The notes beneath the pieces are model-generated. The model was not told the origin of the DNA. It ran no database searches and saw only the letters and a program-made list of their open reading frames with translations. Positions 35,328 through 46,056 of a stretch of DNA of 64,000 bases are shown here, in pieces. The number at the start of each line of letters is the position of its first letter. The stretch's first letter is position 1. Location of the stretch: assembly GCA_021030905.1 (NCBI GenBank), contig JAGFMI010000001.1:1178001-1242000 (forward strand), written 5' to 3'. This DNA comes from Pyrenula massariospora (Eukaryota > Ascomycota > Eurotiomycetes > Pyrenulales > Pyrenulaceae). Both the position numbers and the translations under genes were made by a program.

Positions 35328-36761
35328 ATGCATCTCTCAATTGGTCTAGTTCTTTTCCTTGCTTCCAGTCTCAGTTTTGCGCAGGAAACCGTCCTCGGCG
35401 TCTATATATTCTCTCGTCACGGAGATCGCACCGCGAAATCCACTCCGCCAACTAACCTGACGGACCTGGGTTACGAACAAGTCTTCACCTCAGGGTCATA
35501 CTTCCGCAGCCGTTATGTGGCGTCTGGTGCGACTTCGAAAATCCCAGGGTTGAATTCAGATCTCGTGAAGCTGTCTCAAATCGTAGCTTCGGCGCCTTTG
35601 GATAATGTTCTAATGAGTAGCGCACAAGGCTTTTTACAGGGCTTGTATCCACCTGTTGGCTCCCAGCTTGGATCGAGCACTCTGAGAAATGGCACGACCG
35701 TTCAGGCCCCGCTGAACGGATATCAATTAATACCCATACAGCAAGTTGAGAGCGGTACTGGCAGCGAGAATGCCGGTTGGTTGCAAGGTGCTTCTAATTG
35801 CAAGAATGCTCAGATCAGCAGCAACAACTACTTTACATCCACACAGTATGAGGACCTGCTCTCATCAACCAACGGCTTCTACGAAAGCGTAACGCCGATG
35901 GTCAACGCAACCTTCACACCGGCCAAAACGAATTACAAAAATGCTTACACCATCTTCGATCTTTTGAACGTGGCGTCCATAAATAACAAAACCTTTCCAT
36001 CAGCCAATCTCCTCACCAACGAGGTCTTGTTCCAGCTTCGCACTCTCGCCGACACGCACGAGTGGAATCTTGCCTTCAATGCGTCAGATCCCATCCGAGC
36101 CGTATCAGGAGCCACGCTTGCTGGTCAGGTTGTCGAAGCTCTCAATGACACCGTTTCCGGCAAAGGTAAGACCAAATTGAATATCCAGTTCGGCGCTTAC
36201 GCGAGCTTTCAATCTTTCTTTGGCCTTGCGCAGTTGCCCGAGGCTAACTCTGACTTTTATGGCATCCCGGATTATGCATCGACAATGACTTGGGAGCTGG
36301 TCACAAATGCGTCGGCCCAACCATTTCCGTCCGCAGATGACATCTCAGTGAGATTCCTGTTCCACAATCACACCACCAGCAACACAAGTCAACCTGTTCC
36401 CTATCCATTATTTGGTCAGTCCCAGACTCTTCTGCCTTGGAGCGACTTTGTAGCTGGCATGAACAAATTTGCCATTTCGGGACAAAAAGCATGGTGTACA
36501 GCCTGTGGAAACAGCACGGGGTCCTGCGCAATTGCATCTACAAGTACATCCAGTGCTCCTGGACAGACGCCGTCCAGCTCAGAATCAAATTCTGGCGGCA
36601 TCTCAAATGCGGTGGCTGGAGTCATCGGTGCGATGGTCACATTAGCTGTCATCTTAGGGGCAGAGATACTGGTCGTGCTGATTGGTGGATTAAGGGTGGT
36701 GAGCAAGAAGAGATTGATCAGCAACAGTGCTAGCCCTAATGGAAGCACTGCGAAAGCATGA
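35328..36761 (+). CDS. Secreted/membrane-anchored histidine-phosphatase-superfamily protein
   Basis: Single exon, 477 residues. The signal peptide MHLSIGLVLFLASSLSFA is followed closely by the phosphohistidine motif FSRHGDRTAKSTPP (RHGDRT at 30-35; His31 predicted nucleophile). Other features: LTDLGYEQVFTSGSYFRSRY, several N-glycosylation sequons, and a tail with paired cysteines (CTACGNSTGSC). After a Ser/Thr-rich stalk comes a single membrane helix (about 424-457, VAGVIGAMVTLAVILGAEIL) and a short basic cytosolic end. This fits a type I cell-surface enzyme of the acid phosphatase-like fungal group. The canonical HD proton-donor motif is not present where expected; the equivalent region reads RFLFHNHTT (346-348 HNH). 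The exact substrate is therefore open, and phytase-like activity cannot be assumed. Confidence 0.85.
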   Translation: MHLSIGLVLFLASSLSFAQETVLGVYIFSRHGDRTAKSTPPTNLTDLGYEQVFTSGSYFRSRYVASGATSKIPGLNSDLVKLSQIVASAPLDNVLMSSAQGFLQGLYPPVGSQLGSSTLRNGTTVQAPLNGYQLIPIQQVESGTGSENAGWLQGASNCKNAQISSNNYFTSTQYEDLLSSTNGFYESVTPMVNATFTPAKTNYKNAYTIFDLLNVASINNKTFPSANLLTNEVLFQLRTLADTHEWNLAFNASDPIRAVSGATLAGQVVEALNDTVSGKGKTKLNIQFGAYASFQSFFGLAQLPEANSDFYGIPDYASTMTWELVTNASAQPFPSADDISVRFLFHNHTTSNTSQPVPYPLFGQSQTLLPWSDFVAGMNKFAISGQKAWCTACGNSTGSCAIASTSTSSAPGQTPSSSESNSGGISNAVAGVIGAMVTLAVILGAEILVVLIGGLRVVSKKRLISNSASPNGSTAKA

Positions 36762-37560
36762 GATTGATGGCGCTTCAAGGGTTGTAGGAAAGCTTTGTCG
36801 AAGGAGCGATTAGTCGCCATCGAGGATTGGGACTATTTATGGGGTACATTTCGTGTTTTGTTGCGTGTCCGTATATCGTCGGCAGTGAAAGAACATGAGA
36901 TAACCAAAAATGACGATCATTGTCTTCTCTCTGTGATTCGGCCGCTATTATTGCTTTTTCGTTCAAGTCGATAATTCTCATTTCTCATCGGCTTTCGTCA
37001 CTCTGCGCGTCCTTTACTAGAATGCTGTCTTTCTGAGAATCACTCAAATTTCAGACCAAGCTCAACAGCCGCTATCTGGTAATACCACATTTTGCGAACT
37101 CCAATGCTAGCGGCACATCGATACCGTGCGGCGTTGTTACTCAAGATACATAGCCTCCTAGGCATGGGGCCCCCTGTATTCCACTTTTATCTCTACCCAT
37201 AACATGAGGAATCCAGCCCATTGGTGAAATGTCTCTGTGGAGAGCAAACAGCGGTCAGTATTGGCCATTCCGGAATGGTCCACATCAGCACCGGAAGTCT
37301 ACTTCTACATCCGCAACCGCTTAACGCGTGCCTTCTACGCTATAATACATGTGAAGCGGGCAGCCGCTGCTTCATCCATCTCTGGGCCCCACTTCCCCAG
37401 CCACGGGACGAACTTGCTTCACTGGTGATACCTAGGACACTGCTATAAATTTTGTCTTCCCCGCAAGTCACTTCTCTCTCTTCTACAACATTCCCATCTA
37501 CCATCTAAACAGACTGCTCAAGACCCAACAAAACAAATCCAAGCAGAATCATCCATCAAA
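36762..37560. other. Intergenic with promoter of the small Tyr/Asn-rich gene
   Basis: No gene seen. The last 120 bp look like a strong fungal promoter/5' UTR: a TATAAAT at 37444-37450 followed by CT-rich then A/C-rich leader up to the ATG. Confidence 0.5.
37444..37450 (+). promoter_or_regulatory. TATA box of the small Tyr/Asn-rich gene
   Basis: TATAAAT lies 111 bp before the ATG at 37561, followed by a CT-rich tract and a purine-poor leader, the layout of highly expressed fungal genes. Predicted from motif and spacing only. Confidence 0.5.
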
Positions 37561-37937
37561 ATGCCTGACAAGGGATACTCCTACAAATCCTCCGGCTACA
37601 ATAAAGAGGTATGTCTGCCTAGAACACATAGCGTCGCAAAGATCTCTATCCATCGATCCTAACAGTCATAGGGCAATCACTACTGCGCTCGAGACTATGG
37701 GAACTCGGCAGCCAACTCCAACTCATACCACTACTCCAACAGGCGAGCCTCATCTCTCCACGATGCAACAATTCAGGAATGCCAACCCTTTCCCACAGCG
37801 ATGGCAGCTATTACTACAGCAACCCCAATGGCTCGACCTACTACAACAGCGGCAATGGCTACTCTAGCTACAACTCTGGCAATGGCGGCGGGAATGGCGG
37901 GAATGGTGGGAACGGAGGTAGCGGCGGGAAGAAATAA
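37561..37937 (+). CDS. Small Tyr/Asn/Ser/Gly-rich fungal protein
   Basis: Exons 37561-37608, 37672-37742 and 37799-37937 encode 85 residues. The protein begins MPDKGYSYKSSGYNKEGNHY, continues CARDYGNSAANSNSYHYSN and then SDGSYYYSNPNGSTYYNSGN, ending in Gly/Asn repeats and GGKK. I recall a conserved family of short fungal proteins with SSGTN-x-x-GNHYC-x-RDYG and YSN-x-DGSYYYSNPNGSTYYN; its function is unknown and it is often abundant or stress-associated. No signal peptide. The second intron (37743-37798, 56 nt) starts GCGAGC and ends CACAG: a GC-AG intron is needed to connect HYSN to SDGSYYY. Without it the frame runs into an unrelated Ala/Thr-rich frame. The preceding TATA and CT-rich leader suggest strong expression. 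Confidence 0.8.
37743..37798 (+). other. Probable GC-AG intron in the small Tyr/Asn-rich gene
   Basis: 56-nt interval with donor AG|GCGAGC and acceptor CACAG. Splicing joins codons into HYSNSDGSYYYSN, the family motif. No GT nearby gives this frame. Deduced from conservation. Confidence 0.7.
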
Positions 37938-38379
37938 GGAGCTCCTTCCTTAGGAACTGTTGGCAGTTCCGTTTGGTAACTATGGGGAGATGAGATACGG
38001 TATGCTTAGTGGGAAGAAGATGTGATGCAGACAGCTCAGGCAATGAGCGTTCAATGATGAAGTATTGACTTTGATTCTGCTTGACCAAAAGATCCTCCTT
38101 CCCTTTCTCCATCGAGATTTCGAAATAATGCTTCGAGATACTGGTGCCCGCTGGCTGCGGTTTCCTTGCGCCTGCTTATCGCGATTTCCTTGATTCCCTT
38201 TTTCTCCTACCTATCACCATGAACAGATCCTCTCCCTTCAATCACTCTCCTCTCTCCTTTCCTTCTTCCGAAGCACCCAGATCAAAAACCCTTCAAGCCA
38301 CTCACCCTTCTCTTCTCTTCTCGACCAACCCCTCAGAGACATCCCTTTCCTACAAGCCTCCCAACCACCCAACAGCGCA
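37938..38379. other. Intergenic between the two small paralogous genes
   Basis: 442 bp; the right half is strongly CT-rich (about 38200-38380), consistent with a promoter/leader for the gene starting at 38380. Confidence 0.5.
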
Positions 38380-39202
38380 ATGCCAGACCATCAAGACTCT
38401 ACCCACCGCGACTCCGGCACAAACCACAAGGTACTCCAGTCTCCCTTCTTTCTTTGCATGGCTTACACTAACCCCACACCAAGGTCAACTACAAGTGCTC
38501 CCACGACCACGGCCCGGACGCCCCAGATCAGAACCCCTCCCACGACAGTGACCGGCAGGTTCCGCGTCGGTGAAAATGAACTGGCTTCAAGGCTGATGAT
38601 CTGTGGTTTCTCAGGGACGAGGGGTGTTGTTGCGACAACGAAGACGGGTCGGGGACCAAAATGATGGGAGGGGTGGAGAGGGGTGTGAGCGCCACAGTGG
38701 CCCGGGGCCGGAGGTGGAGGGTGGGGGGGAATCAGTGGGCGGAGATAGGGGAAGAGAAGGTTTGCTGGGCGGAGAAAAGACGTGCGGGTGTAGGATTCAG
38801 CGGAGTGGGGATGCGATGGATGGAGGGGAGGAGTTGGTGGATCGGGTTGATGCGGAAAGTATCTCCGGACACGTGGGAGACGAGTCTCTAGACGCCGAAC
38901 GAGAAGATTCCGTACCCGAGATGTCCGGCCCAGGGAGCTTTGGACGCAGAGTCATTGAGGCGGGAGATGTCGAGGACAGAGATCAATACAGGTACGACGG
39001 CATGGGTCAGGGACACGATGGGTTACCATACGAAGAGACGGGCCACGAATGCGGGGAAGGTTTTGATGGAGACTACGAGGATGGGATTAATGACAGCGGA
39101 GGCTATTGTGGAGGCGAGTATGATGGTAGTGGTTGTGATGAACGCGTTTGTGATGACGAAGAACATGACGAAGAACATGACGAAGAACATGACGAGTATT
39201 GA
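38380..39202 (+). CDS. Hypothetical acidic protein, diverged paralogue of the Tyr/Asn-rich gene
   Basis: Proposed exons 38380-38430, 38484-38558 and 38615-39202 (237 residues). The start MPDHQDSTHRDSGTNHK joins across a phase-0 intron to VNYKCSHDHGPDAP. The neighbour has MPDKGYSYKSSGYNKE joined across a phase-0 intron at the same place to GNHYCARDYG. I infer a tandem duplication, then divergence. The second intron (donor CAG|GTTCCG, acceptor TCTCAG) is weaker; if unused, translation stops at 38571-38573 after 46 residues. The third exon is open for 196 codons, Gly/Asp/Glu-rich, with several Cys, and ends in three perfect 12-bp repeats coding DEEH units. No signal peptide or known domain. The existence of exon 1-2 is better supported than the long tail. 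Confidence 0.5.
39155..39195 (+). repeat. 12-bp tandem repeat (GACGAAGAACAT x3 plus partial)
   Basis: Three perfect copies at 39155-39166, 39167-39178 and 39179-39190, then GACGA. They encode Asp-Glu-Glu-His repeats at the extreme C-terminus of the predicted acidic protein. In-frame unit length means copy-number change would alter only tail length. Confidence 0.9.
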
Positions 39203-39890
39203 GCGTTGCAAATTTTGGAATGTCTGTGTTCTTGTCCGGTTGATAGTCATGGGTATCGGATGAGGTATTGTTGATGGTGGCTGAGAGGTAGCTATGTAGT
39301 ATTGTTAGCATATTCATAGGGTATGGAACAGGCCGAGGATCTGTGCATGAGATTTGGTTGGAACCTAATTTTCGCCTTCTCGTTTCAACTGTGGCTTTAA
39401 GCGTGCTATCCGGAAGCAGATGGCTTCCCATCCAACGTTATTCCAGGAATATGTCGTACCAACCATACCGCTCACCATCTTGACGTGAGGGCATATTAGG
39501 GAAGAAACATTGTGTGTTGCCAAGGAAAAGTAATAGACATTATGAGAAGAATTCTGCCAAGTGGATCTGAGTCATCCTCCACTGCCGGTGATCTGAGACC
39601 TGGAATCAATCATTTTTGCTCCTCGCTTGCCCATTAGCATGCTACGCAATGCCTCGCCACCAACTCCCTGCTGACCAAGAGTCAAATCAAAATTAAAAGG
39701 AAAAAACACTGTTCCATCCACCGAGATCAGACCACCGCCAGGCTCCGGGCCGCTAATTAGATGATAATTAGGAGAAAAAGAAACAAAGAAATCTCATCCT
39801 CGAGTCGGAAACAATCAGTTCACTCCACATTCCCTGCTGCACTTCACTTCACTCTTCCCTTCCTTTCTGGGAGATCTGGTGACTCGTACG
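39203..39890. other. Convergent intergenic region
   Basis: 688 bp between convergent stops. No gene or clear repeat recognised. Confidence 0.5.
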
Positions 39891-40677
39891 TCACCGACGA
39901 GAGTCGGCCGCCTTCACCCAGACCTTTTTGTGTTCAACTAGCCCGACGCTACCCGCAGCTCTCGCATCGTTCAAATGCTGTGTGTACCGCTCGTGACTCT
40001 GCTCACGGGCGGGGGGGAGGTCGTGGCCACCGGGGCAGAGGTGACCTTTGTGGACTGTCTCCTTGCACGGGCGATGGGCAGCCACATATCGACAGCTAAA
40101 GTCGACCTTGTGAATATGTGGGCAGGTATTGTTGTCGGGCAGTGGGCTTTGGACGGTACCAGTGTCTCCAACGGGTTCGGAAGGGGCGCCAGGGCACACA
40201 TAGCCTTTGTACTTGATGAGAGACTATTTAGGGACATGGTCAGCGAGGGCCATTCTGACAGTGAAAGGGGGAACTGAGAGTGAAGAGAGTCAATGTTGAA
40301 GTAGACAGCGGTATGATGTGCCGCGCGGAAGCACTTGATACAATAGGCTAAGAGCAGCGAACTTACGCGGCAGAGTCGCAGGTGACTGCAGTCGATTCGA
40401 CAGCGTGGCTCGTCCATTTCGCATGGAACATCCTGCAGGTCCGCTGGGCAGATTAGGTTGGCCAGCAAGTTGTCGTCCACCTAATATTGCATGAGCATAG
40501 CCTTGACGTATCGATGTCCAGCACACTCACCTCAAGATAGCAGCCACGACATGCTACATAGTAATGCTTTGGCAATAGGCTCTCGGCATCCAAAAATTCA
40601 GCAGGTTTGTACGGAATTTGCTGAATAAATCCTTGGTGGGAGAATGGAGCATTGGTTTGCTGTCCCAACTCCGTCAT
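39891..40677 (-). CDS. Cys/His-rich protein of an unfamiliar fungal family (paralogue A)
   Basis: Function unknown. Exons 40677-40531, 40480-40367 and 40223-39891 give 197 residues. After a 48-residue N-terminus (LLPKHYYVACRGCYLE) comes a Cys/His module: ICPADLQDVPC, a CRIDC-HLRLC segment, YVCPG, CPHIHKVDFSCRYVA, CKETVHKGHLCPGGHDLPPA, then a short charged tail. A nearly parallel set of residues occurs in the gene at 47036-49057 (ICPADLNDRIC, CKMMRLC, WQCPG, CHYIHNIEHSCRYTA, CK...MCSAGHDFESA). In both genes the first intron falls after the Glu immediately before the module, phase 0. The pattern suggests zinc binding, possibly CCCH-like, but I do not recognise a named family. No signal peptide or membrane segment. 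The last 30 residues could change if another small intron exists. Confidence 0.72.
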
Positions 40678-43441
40678 TTTCGAAAAGCTCTGATGACTAC
40701 ATAAAATTGTTGTCAGTGTACAGTTGCCTATAAATTGTTTTTCGTTCAGGTGGACAATGGTGAAAATTCGTATTTCGGGTGTTCAGAATTAAAGCATCGT
40801 TGGTGGGTAAGAGTAGCGTAAAAAGAATTTCACTCACAGACAGCACTGACCGTTCGAGGATTTTGTGAACGTTGGATGATTCAAGTTATAGTAGACAGCT
40901 CGAGTTAATGCTACGAGGTTGCCCACGATGAGTCTTAATGCAAGCTCGAACTTGGCTAGAGCGAAGAAATGGCGAACAGTGCTTGGTCGAAGGAACAGAG
41001 AAGATTGTATCGGTGTAAGGTTTGAGGTTTTGTACCCAGAGGCTAGGCAGCAGCTGTGAAGATCCGCTGTCGGTGTTGGAGATCCGTTCCCAAAGGTCTG
41101 AAACAGTGATGTAGACCAAATGCCAACACCTACTAGAATCGTCTGGACATAGGTCTCCACAATCACCGAAATGATCTTTCAAGGTTAAAGAACCGGAGCG
41201 GAGATAGGCCACTTCCGTGAAGGTCGATTTGCGGGCTATCTGAGTATGTGTATAGCATACAGGATTTCACTGCCGAGCAAAGCCGTAAGTGAGCGGAGAG
41301 TAATGATCACGTTCTTGAGCGTAGAGCACCACGTTTTGGTGACAAATTCTTTCAGAAGCTTGTATCAGCGGTGGTTATGTAATGAGAAATTCTGGGAAGT
41401 CTAGCAGCTGTCGAGATCTGTGGAAGGAAGACAATCGAGTGCAACCAACGTACGGCTATCTTGTTACCAAGCTTAATTGACAATAAAGAAGCTGACGGTC
41501 ACTCAAAATCCGCTATCGAACGCGGGTGCTATTCATTGAAGAGCGGCTAAGGATCAGATAACACACAGCGAGAAGCTGCATAGATCCATAGCCTGTTCGG
41601 TATACCTTAAAATCAGCAAAGGATATACGACACGCTTTGCAAGAACCCAGACAGCATCCAAGCTGTACTTCGATTTACGTTGTAATGAATGTCAGCATCC
41701 CTCCTGAAACATTTGAGAACTGAGATCGAACAGAACTGGGTGCAAAGCAATCCAAATGATGTTTAAGTCTGAACTTGTGACACTTGTACTGCTGTAAAGA
41801 GTGAGATGAACTAAAACGAAGAGGAACTAAAACACAAGTTGTTTCTTTGGTTCAAAAGCAAGCATCAGCACGACTCCTCGATCAGGCGTAGGAACATGTA
41901 AATGGCAGAAAATCCTCTACGGAGCCCGTAAGTGCAGAGAGGGTACTCAAGGCCAAGTCGAAAAAGCAGCGGTCCCCAAAAGCTTTGAAAAACCGAGACT
42001 TGATTCCAAATCTTGAAGAAAGGTATTCCAGGTACGAATGGACCAACTCTCGTTGTATATAGGGGCATCTTTCGGGGATCAGCACTGTCAAACCCATGCA
42101 GAGCCACGGGAAACGCGACCGCCAGATCCCGGACCATGAGAGCATAATACAAGGACATTTGAGCAACCACTGAGTAAGGTGCATGCAACTTTGCACAGAA
42201 ATAATGGTGGCCAGGTGCCGTACCTGTGTCTCAAGCTCTGGCGCGTGAGCCGTGCTAGGTCTCAATGATCCCAAGGAAAATCTCCCCTCGATGCTCGGGA
42301 TGAGTCGACGAGGTCCATCGGCTAATATTCGGTCGACCAGTCAGTGACTATTCCCCGAAAGTGGATTGGATGAAGTGGACGGCTATCTCCGGGAACAAGA
42401 CTTGGCGGACAAAAACACCAAAATTCCACATCGGCCTTACCTTCCAGCTTACCACTGCCCCAACTTCGCCAGTAGAGTGAGTACCACCAGCGACTCACCT
42501 TGTTCCTCAATTTGCCATGCTAGACCCTCAGGTCTCCCAAGTTTTAATGCATGGTCTGATTTCGGTGTCCCTCGCGGGATGAACAACAGGCTCTGTTCGC
42601 TAACCCTTACACCCCCTGAGAGGCTTAGTATTTACCGCTGCCTAGTCTGGTACACGGACTACAGGTATTCATAGACTGTCGGCGACTCGTGATCAATAAT
42701 ACGATAAAGGCAAACAGATCGCTAGTGCTTGGGGATATGCTACAGGGTAGGCAAACGCATCAAGGATATGTTCTAGAAGCGTCATTGAAAATTACGCAAT
42801 TGGTAATGCCGTTCCATTTATGGTTTCTACAGGCGGACAGGTCATCAGTAGCACCAATAGGGGCCGCTTAACCGATGCCTCCGTTCAACAGCTTTTCGCG
42901 TGGTATGTTGAAGTCCCGAGTTGTCGAAAGCTAATGATATACTGGCTTGCCTTCACCAAGATCGCAAGTCCAGAGCGACCAACAAACAAGAAGAACTCGT
43001 ACAAAAATTCGAGAGTGGTATTGGCCTAGAATTCGACCTGACTTTATCTCCGGTAGAATCGTAGAAAAGGTGCAATGAAGCCTACAAAAAAGCGCCAAGG
43101 TTCAGAATCTTGTACTACAACTCAGGACACTCAATTGCGCCACCTTGAGTTAGTACATAGTTAAATCTAAGTCTTGCCAAAGCGTCTTTGCAAAGGGAAG
43201 GGTCTCAGCGACTATACCTCAAGAATTTTTGCCAGGACCATGATCCTCATGCTGTCGCCCCAACGTTGAAAAGATAGACAATCAGACTTCTCTTAAATCT
43301 TTCTACACCGTTACGCCTACGCATTGCCAGTATTCCTATCACGCCATGGCGTCTAGGAATCGCTCACAAGGAGCAGAGCATTTTCGGTCGTAATGCAGCA
43401 GAGAAAAATCAGAGCAATTATTGAGTCGTAAGCTCATCCCG
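40678..43441. other. Intergenic 2.8 kb between paralogue A and the second HET gene
   Basis: No supportable gene. Minus-strand frames (40834-41212, 41865-42274) are unfamiliar and lack the Cys/His pattern of the neighbouring genes. It may hold decayed sequence but I saw no datable remnant. Confidence 0.45.
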
Positions 43442-45469
43442 CTATATCAAAGTAATAACCAAGAGTCCATCGTCTAACGCTTCCTCATATTCAATTTCGT
43501 TGGACCGCTGCCATGGTCTGCTCCATTGGCCGTGATCAGGACAGGAGAATGTTGCTATTCTCTCGTAGCAGGCCCTTCGTGGGCTTCCAGTTACGAGTTT
43601 CAATAGCAGGCCCTTTGCAAACATTATGCCATTGCGTGCTGGAGACATTAAGAGTAACAATGCTATCAATCCATCCGTTCTAGGATCACTCTCCCCTATC
43701 TCATCTAGACGTACCTCATCGGTATATTCTGAGTCGCCGATTCTGAGAGATGCGTATAGCGTTCTAGTCTTGTATTCGGTAAATCTTGCAGAATAGAGCC
43801 TGCCAGCCCATTTCAGTTCGTCTTTACATATTATCTCACGTTGATTCTCGTCTGGTGGTACTATCCTAACATCAACCAGCCGACCAAACTTTATCTGCGA
43901 CCGTGGCTGGCTGTTGAGGAGCTTTGATTCCATCCAAACCATGTGGTCGATTGACATCCAGCTCCAACTTGGTGCCCTATGCGGACGTGGACGCACATTG
44001 CGGAAATTAAAATCACTCGGGATCCAGACAAGGTTCACGTGTATTTGATCCTCCCAGAGCCCTACAAGGCACCGGCTTCCAGTGGCTTTAGCCATTTCTG
44101 CCGCCAGACCTGTAATAGCGGCCATCTTGTCCGTGGGAAAGGTCAATGACATCTTGGTGTACTCCTGAACTACCATGTTCCACGAGTCATGTAGCTGCTC
44201 ATACATACTCTCGGACAGGGATTGGTTATCCTGCGACTGTTCGAGCATTGCTCCAAAGACCTTGAGAACATTAAGCTTGTCCTCGGCTGAATGGCCGTAA
44301 GAGAATCTTTGAGGGATCCCGTCGACGAAAGATTCGCAACGCGCGGACGAACGACACTCGAAGAACACTTGCGTAGGAGTGAAATGAATCTGTCGTCGGG
44401 ACAGCACACGCTCTTGAAGCGCCCAGCCGCGCGTATTTAGCGGAGCCGAACCAAGGTCATCCCATGTCGAGGTATTGACTCCGATTAGTCGCCCAGTGGG
44501 TAGCGTGGGTTGAGCGCCTGCCGGAAAGGTCCAGCTGGAACATACTTGCAGGGGCTGAACCAGGTCTATTGGCCGTGAGAAGTAGTGCCCAACAGAAGGG
44601 TTTGGCGCGCCAGATGCAGCGATATTGAGGAAGGAATGTTTATAGACCAGGCCCATCAATAGGGATTCTTCGGCCCAATCAGAGTGGGAATCTTGAATGA
44701 TACACAGAGAGTCAATCCATATGTACTGTAAGCCGAATTTGTACACCATTTGAAGTGCTTCAGCGTACACTTTTGACAATTCTGACAACTTTGCGCCCAT
44801 TTGCAATTGGGTCAAATTCTTTTTTAGGAGTTTATTGGGTGAACCGCCTCCCCAGCAATGGGACAATGTCGCGTACTTTCCACTCGTAGCCTGTGACCTG
44901 GTGTCATGAATGTTGAAAGAGCCGTTGCCTCTTCCAATGTCCCCCTGTATGCGCACGAGCCTTGTTGGATACCAAGGAGCCGCCATCTCGTCGCCGTGAG
45001 GATCGCAATCTCTATGCTCAGCGACGCACTGCTTGACCCAGGACAATATCAGGGACCAGGTTTCCGGACTGCTTGTACTACTGAATCTAATTTTGTTGCC
45101 ATTCGGGGTCCCTGTATCTGCCTCGTGGGTGGGTTTATTTAGAAGCCGTTCATCAGACCCAAGTGAGTATGAGATGCTTGACATGATAACAGATCCTTCT
45201 CCAAAGCAAACTATGTTGAGTATCGGCTCTTTCGTTGACGGGTTGATGTGAAACCCATAAATGCTGGCCTCATCACTGACAAAGCCACCGTTATAACGTG
45301 CTTGTACTTTCAGATTGGAAACAAGCTCGAAACATATACGACAGCCATTGTCACCAGCTTCAATCACAGCCGCTACTGATGGTTGGTGAACTTCGCTACG
45401 AAAGTGGCCAGTAGTATCACTAGACTGTATTTGGCCTCGGAATATCGCCCGGCAAGCTTCACATAGCAT
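43442..45469 (-). CDS. HET-domain protein, second copy-type
   Basis: Heterokaryon-incompatibility-type protein, 675 residues, intronless from the chosen start. The start MLCEACRAIFRG is the typical beginning of this HET subclass; the open frame extends 62 codons upstream to 45655 but that part looks non-conserved. Features in order: CxxC pair plus CRICFELV near the N-terminus; SWVKQCVAEHRDC ... WYPTRLVRI, the usual pre-HET block; HET domain about 203-305 with KYATLSHCWGG, YIWIDSLCIIQDSHSDWAEE and FLNIAASGA; then PLNTRGWALQERVLSRRQIH and FFECRSSARCES; and later PTDKMAAITGLAAEM, PSWSWMS. It belongs to the most common fungal HET architecture with no extra N-terminal sensor domain. It is flanked on both sides by the Cys/His-rich paralogues and, upstream, by an inverted-repeat element. 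Confidence 0.92.
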   Translation of the reverse strand: MLCEACRAIFRGQIQSSDTTGHFRSEVHQPSVAAVIEAGDNGCRICFELVSNLKVQARYNGGFVSDEASIYGFHINPSTKEPILNIVCFGEGSVIMSSISYSLGSDERLLNKPTHEADTGTPNGNKIRFSSTSSPETWSLILSWVKQCVAEHRDCDPHGDEMAAPWYPTRLVRIQGDIGRGNGSFNIHDTRSQATSGKYATLSHCWGGGSPNKLLKKNLTQLQMGAKLSELSKVYAEALQMVYKFGLQYIWIDSLCIIQDSHSDWAEESLLMGLVYKHSFLNIAASGAPNPSVGHYFSRPIDLVQPLQVCSSWTFPAGAQPTLPTGRLIGVNTSTWDDLGSAPLNTRGWALQERVLSRRQIHFTPTQVFFECRSSARCESFVDGIPQRFSYGHSAEDKLNVLKVFGAMLEQSQDNQSLSESMYEQLHDSWNMVVQEYTKMSLTFPTDKMAAITGLAAEMAKATGSRCLVGLWEDQIHVNLVWIPSDFNFRNVRPRPHRAPSWSWMSIDHMVWMESKLLNSQPRSQIKFGRLVDVRIVPPDENQREIICKDELKWAGRLYSARFTEYKTRTLYASLRIGDSEYTDEVRLDEIGESDPRTDGLIALLLLMSPARNGIMFAKGLLLKLVTGSPRRACYERIATFSCPDHGQWSRPWQRSNEIEYEEALDDGLLVITLI

Positions 45470-46056
45470 TGTGCAAATGCTATAACCTTTGTGGCGATAC
45501 TCTGTTCTGGTGGCACTGACTGGTGGTCTGTGCAGAACGAAAGATGTAACAGGACCGTAAAAAGCTTTTAAGCTCACTCCTCGAGCTTTAGATATTGTCG
45601 TGCAAATACTCTGCTCGTAGAGCAAGCCTTTCCCTATATGGGTTAGTGGGAGCACCAGACAGACAGGATTTTTCTGCTCGTCGTTCTATATAGAAGATAG
45701 ACATGCTATGCAAGGCTGTGAAAACCTCTCTTTGCCAAGACGCTATGCCTGGAGGTTTCCCCCCTCGTTGGCTTCGCTGCTCGCTGATTGGCGGATATCG
45801 TCGACGCTGATATATTGACGACAGGATGGTTATTGAAGTTTAAATTGTAGAGAAACACGAACCACCCTTATAGTGACTCTCTTGGTGTTAAGAGTTATCA
45901 TCAGCCTTACTGATACGTTTCCAAGAGTAACAAGTCTTCCCAAGTAACATCCAGCAGAGTCTAAACCTTCATACTCCCACGGAGCGTAACAATAATACTG
46001 TACGCACAGCCTCCGGCTCCCTTCCTCGGATACATTTTTTTTGACACTGCTAGCCC

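Noticed and set aside
41865-42274. Overlapping minus-strand frames upstream of the second Cys/His-region gene
   Set aside because: Inspected for a further member of the Cys/His family; the ICPADL, SCRY and GHD motifs are absent.
45470-45655. 62-codon N-terminal extension of the second HET protein
   Set aside because: In frame, but HET proteins of this subclass start at MLCEAC and the extension shows no conserved feature.
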